Below, one piece after another: positions 1 through 24,100 of a DNA stretch of 64,000 nucleotides. The stretch spans positions 6,872,031 through 6,936,030 of the forward strand of contig NC_053402.1 in assembly GCF_016859285.1 (NCBI RefSeq). The letters run 5' to 3'. Source of the DNA: Xiphias gladius. Lineage: Eukaryota > Chordata > Actinopteri > Istiophoriformes > Xiphiidae. Under the pieces are notes generated by a model. It made no database searches. It was not told the origin of the DNA and worked only from the letters and a program-made list of their open reading frames with translations. The position numbers were made by a program, and so were the translations under genes. The first letter of the stretch is position 1; every line of letters begins with the position of its first letter.

Positions 1-11523
<11,523 letters not shown>

Positions 11524-12190
11524 AGCGAACCACTCCTGATTGGACCAACGGCCCACTGAGCCCCTTACTGGACTTTATATATTTTACTTAGATACAGCAG
11601 GGAGACAGTCAGTGGAAAAGGCCTAGTTTTACCTAGATGAGCTGATTTTTAGTGAGATAATTGTATTCTCATTAAAATATACCATTAATTAAAAAACAAT
11701 TTAAAAAAAATAAAATAAAATATGAAAGCTATGAACCATCCACTTCCATATTTAAACCATTTTTCCCAAAATGACTAGTAGTGTGTCTTTTTGCCTTTTT
11801 GTTTTCTCCTGTAAGTGGACAATTGACGGAGCCTGAATTATAGACTGATCGTGGGCCATTAAGACAGCTAACTGTTTTTTTTTAAATGGTATTAATTTTG
11901 TCGTCTTTTACTTTGAGAAAAGCGTACATGTGAACCAGGAGTCACTGCGTTCCCTGAAGTCCCTTTTTGAATGCATGTCGTGCGTGTCTGTGGAAATGCA
12001 CCTGGATGTGTCTTCGCTATTATCTCTGTGTTTAATTTAAGACTACAAGCGGGATCACGGTACATCCCACCCTGCAGCGCCTCCCTCTCAGGTTGTGTAT
12101 GTAAAGGGGGAGGGAAGGATAGGACCATTTTCTTGTGTCGGTGTCACTGGATTCCAAAAAGTACAATAAAGGCATCTCATAATCAATCAG
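11524..12190 (+). other. smarca4: smarca4 3' UTR
   Basis: Non-coding stretch after the smarca4 stop. An ATTAAA at 11671-11676 and a canonical AATAAA at 12165-12170 are candidate polyadenylation signals. The second gives a 3' UTR of about 0.65 kb and is the likelier main end. The exact cleavage site cannot be seen. Confidence 0.6.
12165..12170 (+). promoter_or_regulatory. Poly(A) signal AATAAA, smarca4
   Basis: Canonical hexamer 642 bp after the stop codon, followed by a TG/T-rich stretch near 12190-12205 that could be the downstream element. Confidence 0.6.
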
Positions 12191-12372
12191 CTGTCTTCAT
12201 TTTTTATGTCCAAAGACACAGTTATTAGCTGCACTCATCACATCTGTACACTAGATGGCCCACTGAGAACAGGGAGCTGCATACTTCTCACTACAATCCT
12301 TTTCTGACTTCATTTGCAGTCAATGTGATGTCTTAAATAACTTCCAGCCATTTTTGCCTTATAGTCCTCATC

Positions 12373-12376
<4 letters not shown>

Positions 12377-12402
<26 letters not shown>
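12377..12402 (+). repeat. Poly(T) run of 26
   Basis: Homopolymer of about 26 T in the smarca4-ldlr spacer. It could be the reverse of a retroposed poly(A) tail, but no element body is recognisable beside it. Confidence 0.8.
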
Positions 12403-12410
<8 letters not shown>

Positions 12411-12689
12411 CTCTCACTGCCTGTGTTTTGGTTCCTCTTGATCCCCATTTGTCATACAACATTGAATCAAAGTGGACTTCATGCAGTTTTTTTTGGCACC
12501 CATCAACAGAAAAAGACCATTTAACGTGAAAACAGATCTCTAATACTTGATCTAAATTATTACAAAATAAATTACATGTTTGTGTAACTATTCATAACCT
12601 TGAGGTAGACACATCACTGGTTTTATAGTTACATGGAGTGAGTCAGTATTTTAGGAAAGCTCATAAAGACCAAGGAGCACTGACTGAAA

Positions 12690-13310
12690 AACACATGTCT
12701 GGATGGGTACAAATACATGTCCAAGTCACTGTGCATCCCTTGGAGTCCAGTTAAATGAGTCATTAAGAAAAAGGAGTTTGGCATATCTGCCTGGAGGAGG
12801 CTGTCCTGAAAAATTTGAGTGTCTAAGAAGACGAGTGAGAGGGGACACCAAGAGATCTGCGACAACTCTGAAGCATTTCGGAGCTTCAGAGACTGAGTGG
12901 AGAGATGGATGTCAACAGCTCTAGCTTTATGGGAGAGTGAAAAGACAAATCCACTCCTAAAAAAAGAAAAACTCACTCGGCATCAACAGTTTGTCAAAAG
13001 GCCGATAGAGGACTGAAGTCAGCTGGAAGAAGCTTCCAAGGCCTGATGAGACCAACATTGAGCTTTTTGGCCATCAGACTAATAATCATGTTACACTGCA
13101 CATAATCATAATTACACCTTCCCCAGTCTGAGGCATGCTGGTGGCAGCACTTCGCTGTGGAAACGCTTCTCTGCAGCAGGCTCTGGAAGTCTTGTGAGGG
13201 TAAAATGAATGCAGAAAAATACAGAGAAATGCTGGAGGAAAACCCTGATCCATCTGCAAGAAATGTGCAACTTGAAAGATTTGTTTTCCAATTCAATGTT
13301 GTCAAACGAT
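12690..13310 (+). mobile_element. Decayed Tc1/mariner transposase remnant
   Basis: Broken reading frames on the + strand resemble a Tc1-type transposase in the family's order. First comes an N-terminal DNA-binding part (GYKYMSKSLCIPWSPVK near 12710, then RRRVRGDTKRSATTLK near 12830). The start of the catalytic domain follows (DETNIELFGHQT near 13043). Next is a LRHAGGST stretch near 13130 (family form KHGGGS) and then NAEKYREMLEENP near 13208. Stops and frameshifts interrupt it throughout, so it cannot encode an active enzyme. I did not find terminal inverted repeats. Confidence 0.75.
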
Positions 13311-14984
13311 AAAAAACTACATTTTCCAAGTTGGATGAATACTTCATATAGGCTCTTTATTCTCACTATGCTTCTGATCTTTCTCGTTGACCCTGATGCA
13401 CCTACATCCTGCTTTTCCTCAAGTGATTTTGTTAGCACCAAGGGGCACATGCTCCAACACCTAAACAAACACGAGGGGTTATATCTGCTATGAATCTGCC
13501 GTGTGGGTGATTTCTCATCCCTCGGCTGAGTCTTGGAGGAACAGTCAACCCAGCATGATTCTCCGTGCAGACACATTTTGCTATATGAGTGTGTTTGTAC
13601 TGTTGTGGTTGTCATTATATCAAGATTCACTGGCATTTTCACAATTTTCAAAATATTTTCTATTTAGATCTATTTGTACTACTCACCTATGTCTTGGCTG
13701 AGCCTGAAATAGATCTAACCTGTCCTTCACATAACCACTTCTCTCCATGGTCGTTTACTGTTTCATCCCCTTTAGACACAGTGTCAGTCTTATCTTATTT
13801 TCCAGGGGCAAAGTGATCACCGTAAATGTAACTTCCCCCAAGAAATAGGTTATTTACTGAGCTGCACTCTTTAGCCATGCAGCCACTCCCTATCCACTAA
13901 CCGCAGTGACAGCCTGCCAATTCAGAAATGTGTCCCTGTGCTGGCAGGTGGTCTTTTCAGTGGATGATGGATAACTGAACTCATGCAAAATTATTTCTGG
14001 AATATTTAACACCAGAAATCTTTCTTTCTTTGTCCTCTGATGTTTCTGCTGCAGGAGCAAGACTCATCCACTCTCAACCAAAAGAACAAGTTTCCCCTGC
14101 CTAACCGTTCTGTATTTGGTGAACAGAAGTCAAAAACATGCTTAACTGCATCTGGGAGAACCTGATTTGACCTTCAGTGGAAGACAGAGAGACAGTAAAT
14201 CCATTGCAGCCAACACACTGTTTGTTTTGTCAGGAGAATAGGTGACTATGTAAAGGGTTGTGGCGGCAAGCATACTGGAAGAACCAGAAAGTGTTTGCAG
14301 AGGCTGAGGTGGGGAGGTTAAGATTGTGTATAATGAGAGCAAGAAAGAAACCCAATCAGTTATAGTAGAAGGGTGTGCTCTACTCTCTGGTGAACGGAAG
14401 ACATTGAGAGGAACTTAACCTCAGTTTCACTTGTTTCTTTTAATGCTTTATCTTTCTGTTGAAGAATACATCAGGGATTTCTACCTCTCTGCAGTGTGAC
14501 CTATCTGTTCAATCAGCAATTCATAACAGGGTGAAAGAGAGGAGGAGGATACAGGGGCACACAGTAATCAGAGAACATCTCATCGGGAGGTTAGGGTCAG
14601 CTCTGACACAGTTTAGACAACTTTTCATGTCTCAAAGCCGGTCACCCACAGGACCCAGTTTTAGCAAGAGGCCTGAAAATTCCTTGTCAGTTCTTATTAA
14701 ATGCACCCTGATGTACAGTGAGGTTAGATTTGGGTGGGTTCACTCTCTGAAAAAGGCCAGCATTGGACAGAAAATATGCCATGCACAGTACATGTCTTTG
14801 ATGTTCAATAGACTGTTTTGATATGAAACATTTTCTAAACAGGTTGGCAGTTCGATCATAATTTTTGGCCTGTGTTTTGATGAATGTTTCTTTCTAAATG
14901 TGATAATAAATGTAACAACAATGTAACTGAGGGAAAATGAGGTACTGATGAGGACTTTATAGGAGGTAAATGTGTGCACCAGTA
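13311..14984. other. Intergenic, no feature recognised
   Basis: Unique-looking AT-rich DNA between the Tc1 remnant and the next repeat. Open frames here are short, lack splice context and resemble no protein I know. Confidence 0.6.
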
Positions 14985-15870
14985 GTCGAAAGTAACTCAG
15001 TATATTTGCTCAAGTACAGTACTTAAATACTTTTTAGTAGTTTAATCTGTAACACTACATCATATTTTATAACCTGGTGTTTTGTTTCTCATAAATAACA
15101 TGAATAAATGTTGTGGAGTAAAAAAGCATAGCAAAAAGTAGCAAAGTTGGAGCACAAGTATGAAATAGTATTAAATGGAAAAAGCAAGTAAAGTAAAAGT
15201 ACCTCAAAATTGTACTTAAGTCTACTATTTGAGTATATGTACTTATACTATAAATCCATATAACATTTTACTTTGTACTCCACTACTTCAATTTAAGATT
15301 TAAGATTTAATTACTAGTTACTTTGCAGGTTGAAATTTTACATAAAAACACACCATAACCTTATAAAATACAGTAACAATATTACAGTGACAAATATTTC
15401 ACAGAAAAAGCAAAGATTATAGAAAAGTCAGAAAAATGATTACAGGTTTGTAATATCGAACATTTTATTCTTCTTCTTTCATACCCTATTAATCATCTCA
15501 TAAGCCTTTAAATTTTGTGACCCTTTGTAGGGTCCCAACCCCTATGTTGGGAATAACTGGACTAAACTACCTACATTCATATAAAGTAGTGAAAACCCCA
15601 GTAGCTCCCCCTCAAACAGTTACAATATTAAAATGCAATGATGAATCAGTATTAACAGTCAGATAATTTAATATATAATCATATTTCAGTCACAAGGGCC
15701 ATTTTTTGCATAAAAAGAACTTTAGATTTGATGTTTTAAGTACATTTTGCTAATAATAATTCTGTACTTTTACCCAGGTAGGATTTTGAATGAAGCACTT
15801 TTACTTTTAATGGAGGATTTCTGCATTGTTGCACTGGTGCTTCTACTTAAGAAAAGAATCTGTGTACTTG
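14985..15870 (+). repeat. Teleost 'AAGTACTTTTACTTAAG' interspersed repeat
   Basis: About 880 bp rich in short motifs such as CTCAAGTACAGTACTTAAAT, AAAGTAAAAGTACCTC, TTTGTACTCCACTAC and TACTTTTACCCAGG. It matches my memory of a very common percomorph non-autonomous element. The right part (15720-15865) repeats the tetranucleotide-like TACTTTTACTT theme. No coding capacity is seen. Confidence 0.65.
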
Positions 15871-17029
15871 ATCTGAGCATTACATATGTATCACATACAC
15901 TTTGTCTTTATTTTGTCACTCTTGTTGCTCCTTCTTTAAGTGGACACTGAACTTTGCTGTACATATTTTATCACTGACAACAGTGTGGTGGCCTTTGCCT
16001 TATTCCTTCAGTTCCATTTGTAGCTTATGTGAAGCAGATCTTAAGTTCTGAAGTGTAGAAAGAGGTAAACAGACTCTGTAATTACTGTCTGGACCATAGT
16101 GATGCTAACATTGGCCCAGGGTTTTGTTTTCACTGTGAGAATCCCTCATGTGGCCAGTGCAGCAAAGACAAGACATGCTTGTGCCTCAATTTTTATTTTA
16201 TTTTTTACCAGAGTAACCCTGAAGGTCACACAGGATAATATGGACTTGGTCAATAAAGGCTATACAGGAGTGTCCTTGTTATCTGAACGTATAACCATTC
16301 CTGTGATAATAACCCAGTCAATGTATTTACTGATCACTATGACCAACTTAATATTTGCCCTGAAGTTTTTTTTTTTTTTTAAGCTGTGCCAACATTCCAC
16401 TGCCTTTTCCATGGTGTATTTTCAAAGAAACATCTGGATTATTTAACTGTTTTTAATTAAAAAATGTCTCAGGTGTATTCCTAATGAAATGCCCTGAAGG
16501 TTCAAGGTTGTTGTTAGTTTTATCTCTTTAGATGTTCTTTATCGCCACCTCATTGTAAACTATCTTATGGACTAGTTGGGACTTTGAACCTGAAATAAAA
16601 TGCATGTTTGTTTTTTTATTTTTATGAGAGGTGACAAACCTCAGTTCAGGAAGTGATTATATGAAGATGAAAGCTGTGCTAATGACTTTACAGCCTATGT
16701 TAAGATTTTATTAAGAAGTTTTACTCATATACCTTTTACTGGTATTTTAAGTGATTGAAATGAATGAAATTAACATTACGTGTATCTTTGTGGAACATGG
16801 CAAACGTGTATGGGTTAATTATCTCCTGTCCCTATTTGTTATGATATGAGGCATCATATGGACATTATGAACAGGACCACTGCTTTGTGTTGACCAGGTT
16901 ATTTGGTATTATTTAAATATTGAACAGCCAGCTACCAGTCTTATAGACTGTTACAGGTGAGCCAGTGAGTAGGCTAATACTTTTGATCTTTTCATGGGAT
17001 TAGAGGGCCACTCCTAGGAAAAGAAAAAA
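15871..17029. other. Intergenic, no feature recognised
   Basis: AT-rich sequence with short T and A runs. I see no gene, RNA or clear repeat. Confidence 0.55.
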
Positions 17030-17345
17030 ATCTGATATTTTGCAAATAAAGTCGTAATTTTACAGGGAAAAAAAAAGAAAAACTTGACAAAAAGTTGTAC
17101 AGTCTCTAGAAAACAGGTGAAATATTTCAAGAAAAAGTTTTCTTGTTTCCAGAAAAATGTTGAAATATTTAAACAAAAAAGAATATTTTGAGGAAGGAAA
17201 CTGGTACAGTTTCTGGTACAGTTTCGAGAAAACAGTTGTAATATGTTGAGAAAATTATGTAATTAATATGATTTTTAGAAAAAGGTTAATATTTAAAAAA
17301 AAGTCATAATATTCTTTTTTTAAAAAGTGATAATATTAGGTGAAA
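17030..17345 (+). repeat. Degenerate GAAAA/AATATTT minisatellite-like tract
   Basis: Imperfect repetition of units built from GAAAAA, AAAGTTGTA and AATATTT. Neighbouring units include CTAGAAAACAGGTGAAATAT and CAAGAAAAAGTTTTCTTG. The period is irregular (roughly 35-45 bp). Confidence 0.5.
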
Positions 17346-17820
17346 ATGGAATAGGATTAAATGTGTGTGTTCCTAACACATTCATGTGTCCCCTTGCTTG
17401 GCTCTTCTATAGGTAATATCCTAAAATCTAAATTACTTAGGTGCTTATTATACAGTAACTTCTAGTCAACCACATCCGTCATTTGGCATGTAAAAGCTGA
17501 GATGATTTTTTTCTTGCAATTTTTTTATTTTATTCTCAAAAATATTTCATCTTTTTCTCTGAATATCTTGACTTCTTCTCGAAATCTCAGATTATTTTCT
17601 CTCTGACAGGCACCCTAATGCTCCATTGTAGGGCCCCTGAGAAAATTTCATCCAAGTTGCCCAAATTCCTGGCTACGCCCATGTTAGGCGTGAGTTGCAG
17701 TAAGGCCAGAGTTTGCCTCCAGGGAATGAAACTAATGTGTCCAAATACTGCACGTGCATGTATGTGCGTCTCTCGTATTTCTCTGAAAGGGTTAAACTCA
17801 TAGTAAAATCCATCCCTACA

Positions 17821-17940
17821 GAGCTCCGCCTCCCAATTGTTAAGGTTGTGCGCCTCCAAAATCACACCACTCCAGATCCCGCCTTCCCCCTCTTGGGCCC
17901 CCTACGGCCCCACCCACCCCTGGACCACATTGAAATGGGC
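17821..17940 (+). promoter_or_regulatory. ldlr proximal promoter with SRE, GC boxes and TATA-like box
   Basis: The layout matches the mammalian LDLR promoter. A GC-rich box lies at 17825-17834 (TCCGCCTCCC). An SRE-like AAAATCACACCAC at 17858-17870 has one difference from the classic ATCACCCCAC and fits the looser TCACNCCAC SREBP site. Sp1-like C-rich boxes lie at 17877-17890 (TCCCGCCTTCCCCC) and 17910-17920. A TATA-like CCACATTGAAATG sits at 17925-17937, and the human promoter has CTCACATTGAAATG. SREBP and Sp1 control is known for mammalian LDLR; control of this gene is inferred. Confidence 0.75.
17861..17870 (+). promoter_or_regulatory. Sterol regulatory element (SREBP site)
   Basis: ATCACACCAC lies 60 bp before the TATA-like TTGAAAT and about 290 bp before the ldlr start codon, flanked on both sides by C-rich Sp1-type boxes. 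Low cell sterol would be expected to raise transcription through it. Confidence 0.7.
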
Positions 17941-18161
17941 CTGATGTTGTTGTCAAACATTACAGTGTGCAGAGCATCCCTCCTCAGATCTTCCAGCAGG
18001 AGCATCTCTATTACAACAGAGCACAAGGAGGCAACAGCGAGAGCCATTGCTACTACAGGTGTAGTGACAAAAAGCAGTCACATTATTGACAGTGTTATAG
18101 TAGCATATCAGAGACCTAAAAGGCTTCAGCGTAGATGCATCTTCCAGTGTGGCTGAAAAAC

Positions 18162-21100
18162 ATGCGACGGCCGTGTTACGCGTATCTGTTGCTTGTCATC
18201 TACTCCCTTGTTCAGACAAGTAAGTTCAAATTACCCGCATTTTAATTTGAGCAGTTATGTTATTAATTGACTCTATTTTTTGACTTGGCACCCACGTTAA
18301 ACACATGCAACACGCTAATGCTGTGCTTCAGCTTGATGTTGTTTGATAGAAATATTTAAATAACAGTATAAATAAGACTTTGGCCAAGTATTCAGTCGGT
18401 GTGGGTTTAAATTGCCCACTCCTCTGACAGCACCGGATGCAAGGGGATGGGGGGAGGGCGCAGTTCTACACAGAAAGTAGGTCAGATCTCTCTCTCTCTC
18501 AATCTCCCTTTCTTTCACAATGAAATTTCGAAAAAAATTGCTTCACATCGTTTCTACCTCATACTTTGCATTAATTTAACAGTTAAAATCCTCGGTATAT
18601 CAATCATAATGCGTCTTTTTTTAATGGCTGCAGATTTCGCTCATACATTTTATTCTTTTTATTCCTACCGGCTTTTGAATGAAGCTGCATGTTTTGTGCT
18701 TTTCATTTCGTGGCGCTCAGCTCGCAGCAGGTTCGGCAGCCAATGAGGTCTGAGCAGAGCTAACACTGTCTGTTTGTAAAAGATGTCAAGCAGGGTTTCT
18801 GAAAGACCGGTTTTTGAAGCTGTTGCCATTCATAATGTGGGAATGGGCGCCACTTGCATTAAAATGACTGTAGAAAACCTATCATAGGAGCTTTTGGATG
18901 ACTTTGGGTTTTCCCAGTGTTACAGGCGCACATATTCTTCCTACATGATGCAATATCCAGTCTGTCTGTAGAAGGCTTTTTCCCATCATATGTCCCTCTT
19001 ACCTGATAAGCCCTATATTCTGGAAATGAATGGACACCCTCCAACCCATCCTCCAATACAAACACTGACATTGTCTTGAGCAGCATTCCTTCAGTTTTGG
19101 CTGTACACTCAAACAGATGTGAAGTCACTCTCAGACCTGTTCCCAGTATGTTGAATCTGGGAAATGGTGTGTGGTGAAACATGTTGGAACTGGTTGTCAC
19201 CTATCCACATATCCAAACTAGTCACAGAGATATGTGTCATGTCTGTCACCCATGTTGTGAAATAGTTGTCTCTTACCAATGTTTGGACAGAGAACTTTTA
19301 TTTGTGCCACCTTGAGAAGAAATCCATCATCTCAAAGTGTTTTTTTTAATGGTAATGGATTAACTTTGTGACCAACAAAGGACACCTTAAAGGAGTTTTT
19401 ATTTTTAAACAGGAGTTTCCTGTCACTCTTTCTGCTCACCACATGGCCAATCAATTAAACATCAGACTTCAGGGAATGGGCTGCAAACACAAGCATGAGC
19501 CCATTCGTTATTTTCCCAGCACTGATTTGTATCCAATCAATAATCCTGTCATTCAGTCCAGTTTGTCTTTCAAGGCCTGAACTTTAAGCCCATTAAGTAA
19601 ATAGCCAGTGTGAACTTGGATTTGGGTAATGTGTCATCAGTTTCAGGGAGTAAGAGTTGATCTATAAAGTGAAAAATTCCACCATGTAGTTAGCACTGTC
19701 TCTCTCACACATTCAGGAAAAAGGAAAGTTTGAAACCTACCATAAAGTAAAACCATTTGAGTGTTTTGTTCTGTATTGTTTTTTCTTTTTTACTACTCGC
19801 AAGGATGTCCATTTGATGTTGACCACTTTGTCAAAATGAAACTGATCATTATTTTTATGGAAATGCACAGCCTTTCAGATGAAGTCATAAAGAAATGAAT
19901 GTAATTATGGATTCATATGAAATACTACAGCAGTGGCAGAAAACTATTTCCTCAGCTTGCAGATCCTCAAAGAAGTAAAGTCTCTTGTTGTTTAACTATT
20001 GCTAAAGCATCAACAATGACTAATGGCAGGATGTTTGACTTTACCCAGAAGCCATTACCATTTTCTATGCTGTAACACATGTAGGGATACATGATGTATG
20101 ATTTATCTTTTTTCCATCCATTAGGGCCCAAATTTGGGAAAATATTAATACTCAAACAGAAATATTTAATTTGAAATTTTTGGTAAAACACAAAGATGCT
20201 ATGAAGATACTGTTAAACACCTCCATCTGGACCCTGTCAGAAACAGGTGTCCATCTGAGGATTTGAGCCCCCGGGGCCAGAGGTAGGAATGGTCTCTAGT
20301 ATCTTTTCATAATGTGCTGTCTTTTTAATGTACAATCTAATTGGTTCTTCCAGTTCACTGGCTTAATTTGGTCCATTTTAGTTGGGGGTTGGGAGGGTGA
20401 CTCTGTGTCTTCAGTATTTTTGCTGGCATGGACCATAAATGCTGGATAATGAGATTTCTAATGTTATTATGAACTTGTCATAACAGCAGCTCTCTGCTAA
20501 ATGCAGGTTGAACTGCTTACATAGTAAGTATCTCTGTTTCACTTGTAGTTTAATCATTTATCTGACCTATTTAAACAAGTAGAAACATGCATGTGTTCAT
20601 GTGTGTGTCCTGCCAGAGTATATACCTCCCAGCCCCTTGCTCTCTGGCAACATATTTATCATCAGCTCTGCAGTTGCAGAAGACATAGTCCTTCCGATAC
20701 TGTAATGGACCCTAACTGGGGATGCAAAAAATTTTACCTGTGAGGTTTTTTGTAGAAAATTACTGCATGTGTGCTGACCAAGGAAATGTTTTATCCATGC
20801 TACCAGCATGGATCTATGCATGGCAATGTTGGCCTGTCTTTCCGTCCACCACTTTGGTCCAGACTGAAATATCTTAACAACCATTGGATGGATTGCCATG
20901 CATTTCATACAGACATTCATGTTCCCCAGAGGATGAATCCCAGTGACTTTGGTGATTCCCTGATTTTTCTTCTAGTGTCACCAGCAGGTTGACTTTTGTG
21001 TGTTGTTATAGACATTCATGTTCCCCCTCAGTATTAATTGTAATAACATTTAACTTTTCCAGTTAGCATCATCATCAGGTCAAAATTTTAATATACATTA

Positions 21101-24100
21101 ACTTATACTTTGGTTTATGACTAAATATCTGCAAAACTAATGACATCAGCTCATCAGCTCTACTTTTTGTTTACTGCTAAATAACAGATGTTAGCATGCT
21201 GACACACTAAACCATGATGGTTAACATGGTTAACATTTTACCTGCTAAACATCAGCAGGTTAGCGTTATCCTTGTGAGCCTTTTGCCATTATGGATTAGC
21301 ATTTAGCTCAAGCCAAGCAGTTAGCATGGCTGTAGACTCTTAGTCTTGGTTAATTATTATTGTGAATGAATGATTTTTCAATGTGACTTCAATTCTTTTC
21401 ATTCGCAGCCATGTATTGTGTTTATGGGGAGTCTTGTGTATTGGCCCTTGATAGATCGTAATTAAAACAATAGACCTTTTATATATGTCTACCGTAGATG
21501 CATTGACAACATGTGGAACTAAGCAGTTCCAGTGTGGGAATGGGAAATGCATCACGGTCAGATGGGTGTGTGATGGCACAGATGACTGTGGAGACGGCAC
21601 AGATGAACTTCCTGGTACCTGCTGTGAGTATCATGTGTTACTTAAAATGAGAATGGACTTGTTATTGCTTTGCATACATAACAATCCCACAATCCCTCAG
21701 TCTCTCAGTTGCCATTTTCTTTGTATTTCACTTCAAGTGGCTAAAACGTGTAGGCCCTCAGAATTCAGTTGCATGGACCGTCTTAACCAGTGTATACCCA
21801 GCACCTGGCGCTGTGATGGAAAAGCTGACTGTCAGAATGGAGCTGATGAAGAAACCTGTGGTGAGTCATAATTAACAACAGATCTCAGAAGGCCTTATCA
21901 TTTCCTCAGTCATATGAGCTTTGTGTCTCAGAATTCACAGCTTCCTTTCCTCATTTTTTATCCTTCCTTCCCGCTCTTCCCTGGCTGTTCATTACTCTGA
22001 TCACCATGTCACATCTACTCTTTTAGTGCCCAAGCAGTGCATAGACACCGAGTTCCGATGCAGGAACGGTCAATGCGTGTCTGCCTCCTTCGTGTGTGAT
22101 GATGAGGCAGACTGTGACGATGGCAGTGATGAGGCCTCCTGCCCGCCTGTCACCTGCAGCGCTACAGCTTTCCAGTGCAACAACACTGTTTGTGTACCGC
22201 GGCTGTGGGCCTGCGACGGTGACACCGACTGCCCCGACAGCTCAGACGAGTGGCCCCAGAACTGTGGTACAAAGAGACCTCCCTCTGCTGCCACTCATCA
22301 GTGCTCCTCCCTGGAGTTCCGCTGTGGCAGTGGAGAGTGCATCCATGGTAGCTGGAAGTGTGATGGAGGAGCTGACTGCCTCGATCGATCGGATGAAGCT
22401 GACTGTGGTAGGCTGATTACAACATTCTTTACCTTTTGATTACACAACGTCATTAGTTTCAAGTCATCATCTCTTTTACTTTCAAATTTCTGCCTGTTAT
22501 GTCCCTCCAGCTCGTCCCACCTGTCGTCCTGATGAGTTTGAATGCGGTGATGGTACTTGCATCCATGGTAGCCGTCAGTGCAATCATCAATATGACTGCA
22601 GGGACATGAGTGATGAAATGGGCTGTATCAATGGTACGAAGCTAACCTACCCTTCCTATCCTGGTTACTGGCAGCCAAATGAACCACTAAATCCATAGTC
22701 TGTGTCCATTTTGCGTGATTCAGTGTTTTTTTCCATGTGTCATGCACAGCGACCCACTGTGATGGCCCAAACAGGTTTAAGTGCCCAAGTGGGGAGTGTA
22801 TTAGCATGGAGAAGGTGTGTGACATGCATCGTGATTGCAGGGATTGGTCAGATGAGCCTTTGAGGGAATGTGGTGAGTACATAGGTCCTCATTCATAGCT
22901 GTCTGGTTAATTACTACCTTAAGTATATAATGAGGGTGTAGCTCAAGAATGCTAGTTGTATCCTCAAAAAAAAAAAACATTTTTTTCTTCTTCCCATTGC
23001 AGGCTCCAATGAGTGCCTGTACAACAACGGTGGCTGCTCTCATATCTGCAAAGACCTGAAAATTGGCTTTGAGTGCCTGTGTCTTGCTGGATATAGCCTG
23101 GTTGACAAAAAATACTGTGAAGGTAACAACCTCCCACACAGTTAAAATCAGAAATAGTCAAATATCTGTGTGCTTTTTCATGCTAACATGAACTTCAGTC
23201 ACATTAACAAATTATGCCAATTGATCTGTTTACTCTGAAGCAAAAACGTCCACGTCACTGAGTGTCCTCATCAGATAACAATAATTCTTATGGACACAGT
23301 GACACAGCAAATCTTCTGTTTCATAACACTGCCATGTGTATTTAATGTAATTTTTTTTTTCTCCCCTCACAGATATTGATGAGTGTGCAAGCCCGGACAC
23401 CTGCAGCCAGATCTGCATCAACCAGATAGGCAGTTACAAATGCGAGTGTGAGGAGGGTTACCAAGTTGACCCGGCAACCAAAGCCTGCAAGGCCATCGGT
23501 AAATATGAGCTCTCTGTGTTCTTTCTGGAGTGTTTGTTGTACTATTTTGTAAGGGTTAATGGCTTTGTCGAATGTTATTTTTCCTGTCACATTATAGACG
23601 TTTAATGTAATGATAAAGAATTTAACTCCCTCATATATTCCCAGTGAGACTCAGCCTGAGCCAGGATGGGTACTTGATAAGTCAAACTGAAATTTGAATT
23701 TCATCTCATTATTGGATATATTTGTGGACATTTGAGGGCCGAAATTGCTAGGAGACAAGTGACAATTTTTGTGGTGCTTTACTGACTAGAGCACGTCATA
23801 GTCCTGTATAGCCTATGAACATTTATAAAAGAGGGATTTTCCCCCCTCTTTAACAAATCCACTTAGCTTTGATCATGTACCATCTGTCCCCTTACAACAT
23901 TAAAAGTTTGTATTTCACCTGCTCTGGAACCTAGGTGGCTAGGAGGCTTACGAATGCTAGCACTGATTCCCATTAAATGTTACTTTTGGTTCATGTTCAT
24001 TGTTAATCCCGTAGAAATGGGGGGGTCTAGCTAGCTACTCTGTAATTCAAATCGCAACTCGGAGTAACAACTCAGAGGAACTGTAATGATATTATGAACC

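Noticed and set aside
13112-13651. Minus-strand frame of 179 codons
   Set aside because: Largely antisense to the Tc1 transposase remnant and without homology of its own.
21921-22294. Other-frame and minus-strand open frames over the ldlr LA-repeat exons
   Set aside because: Shadows of the cysteine-rich coding exons.
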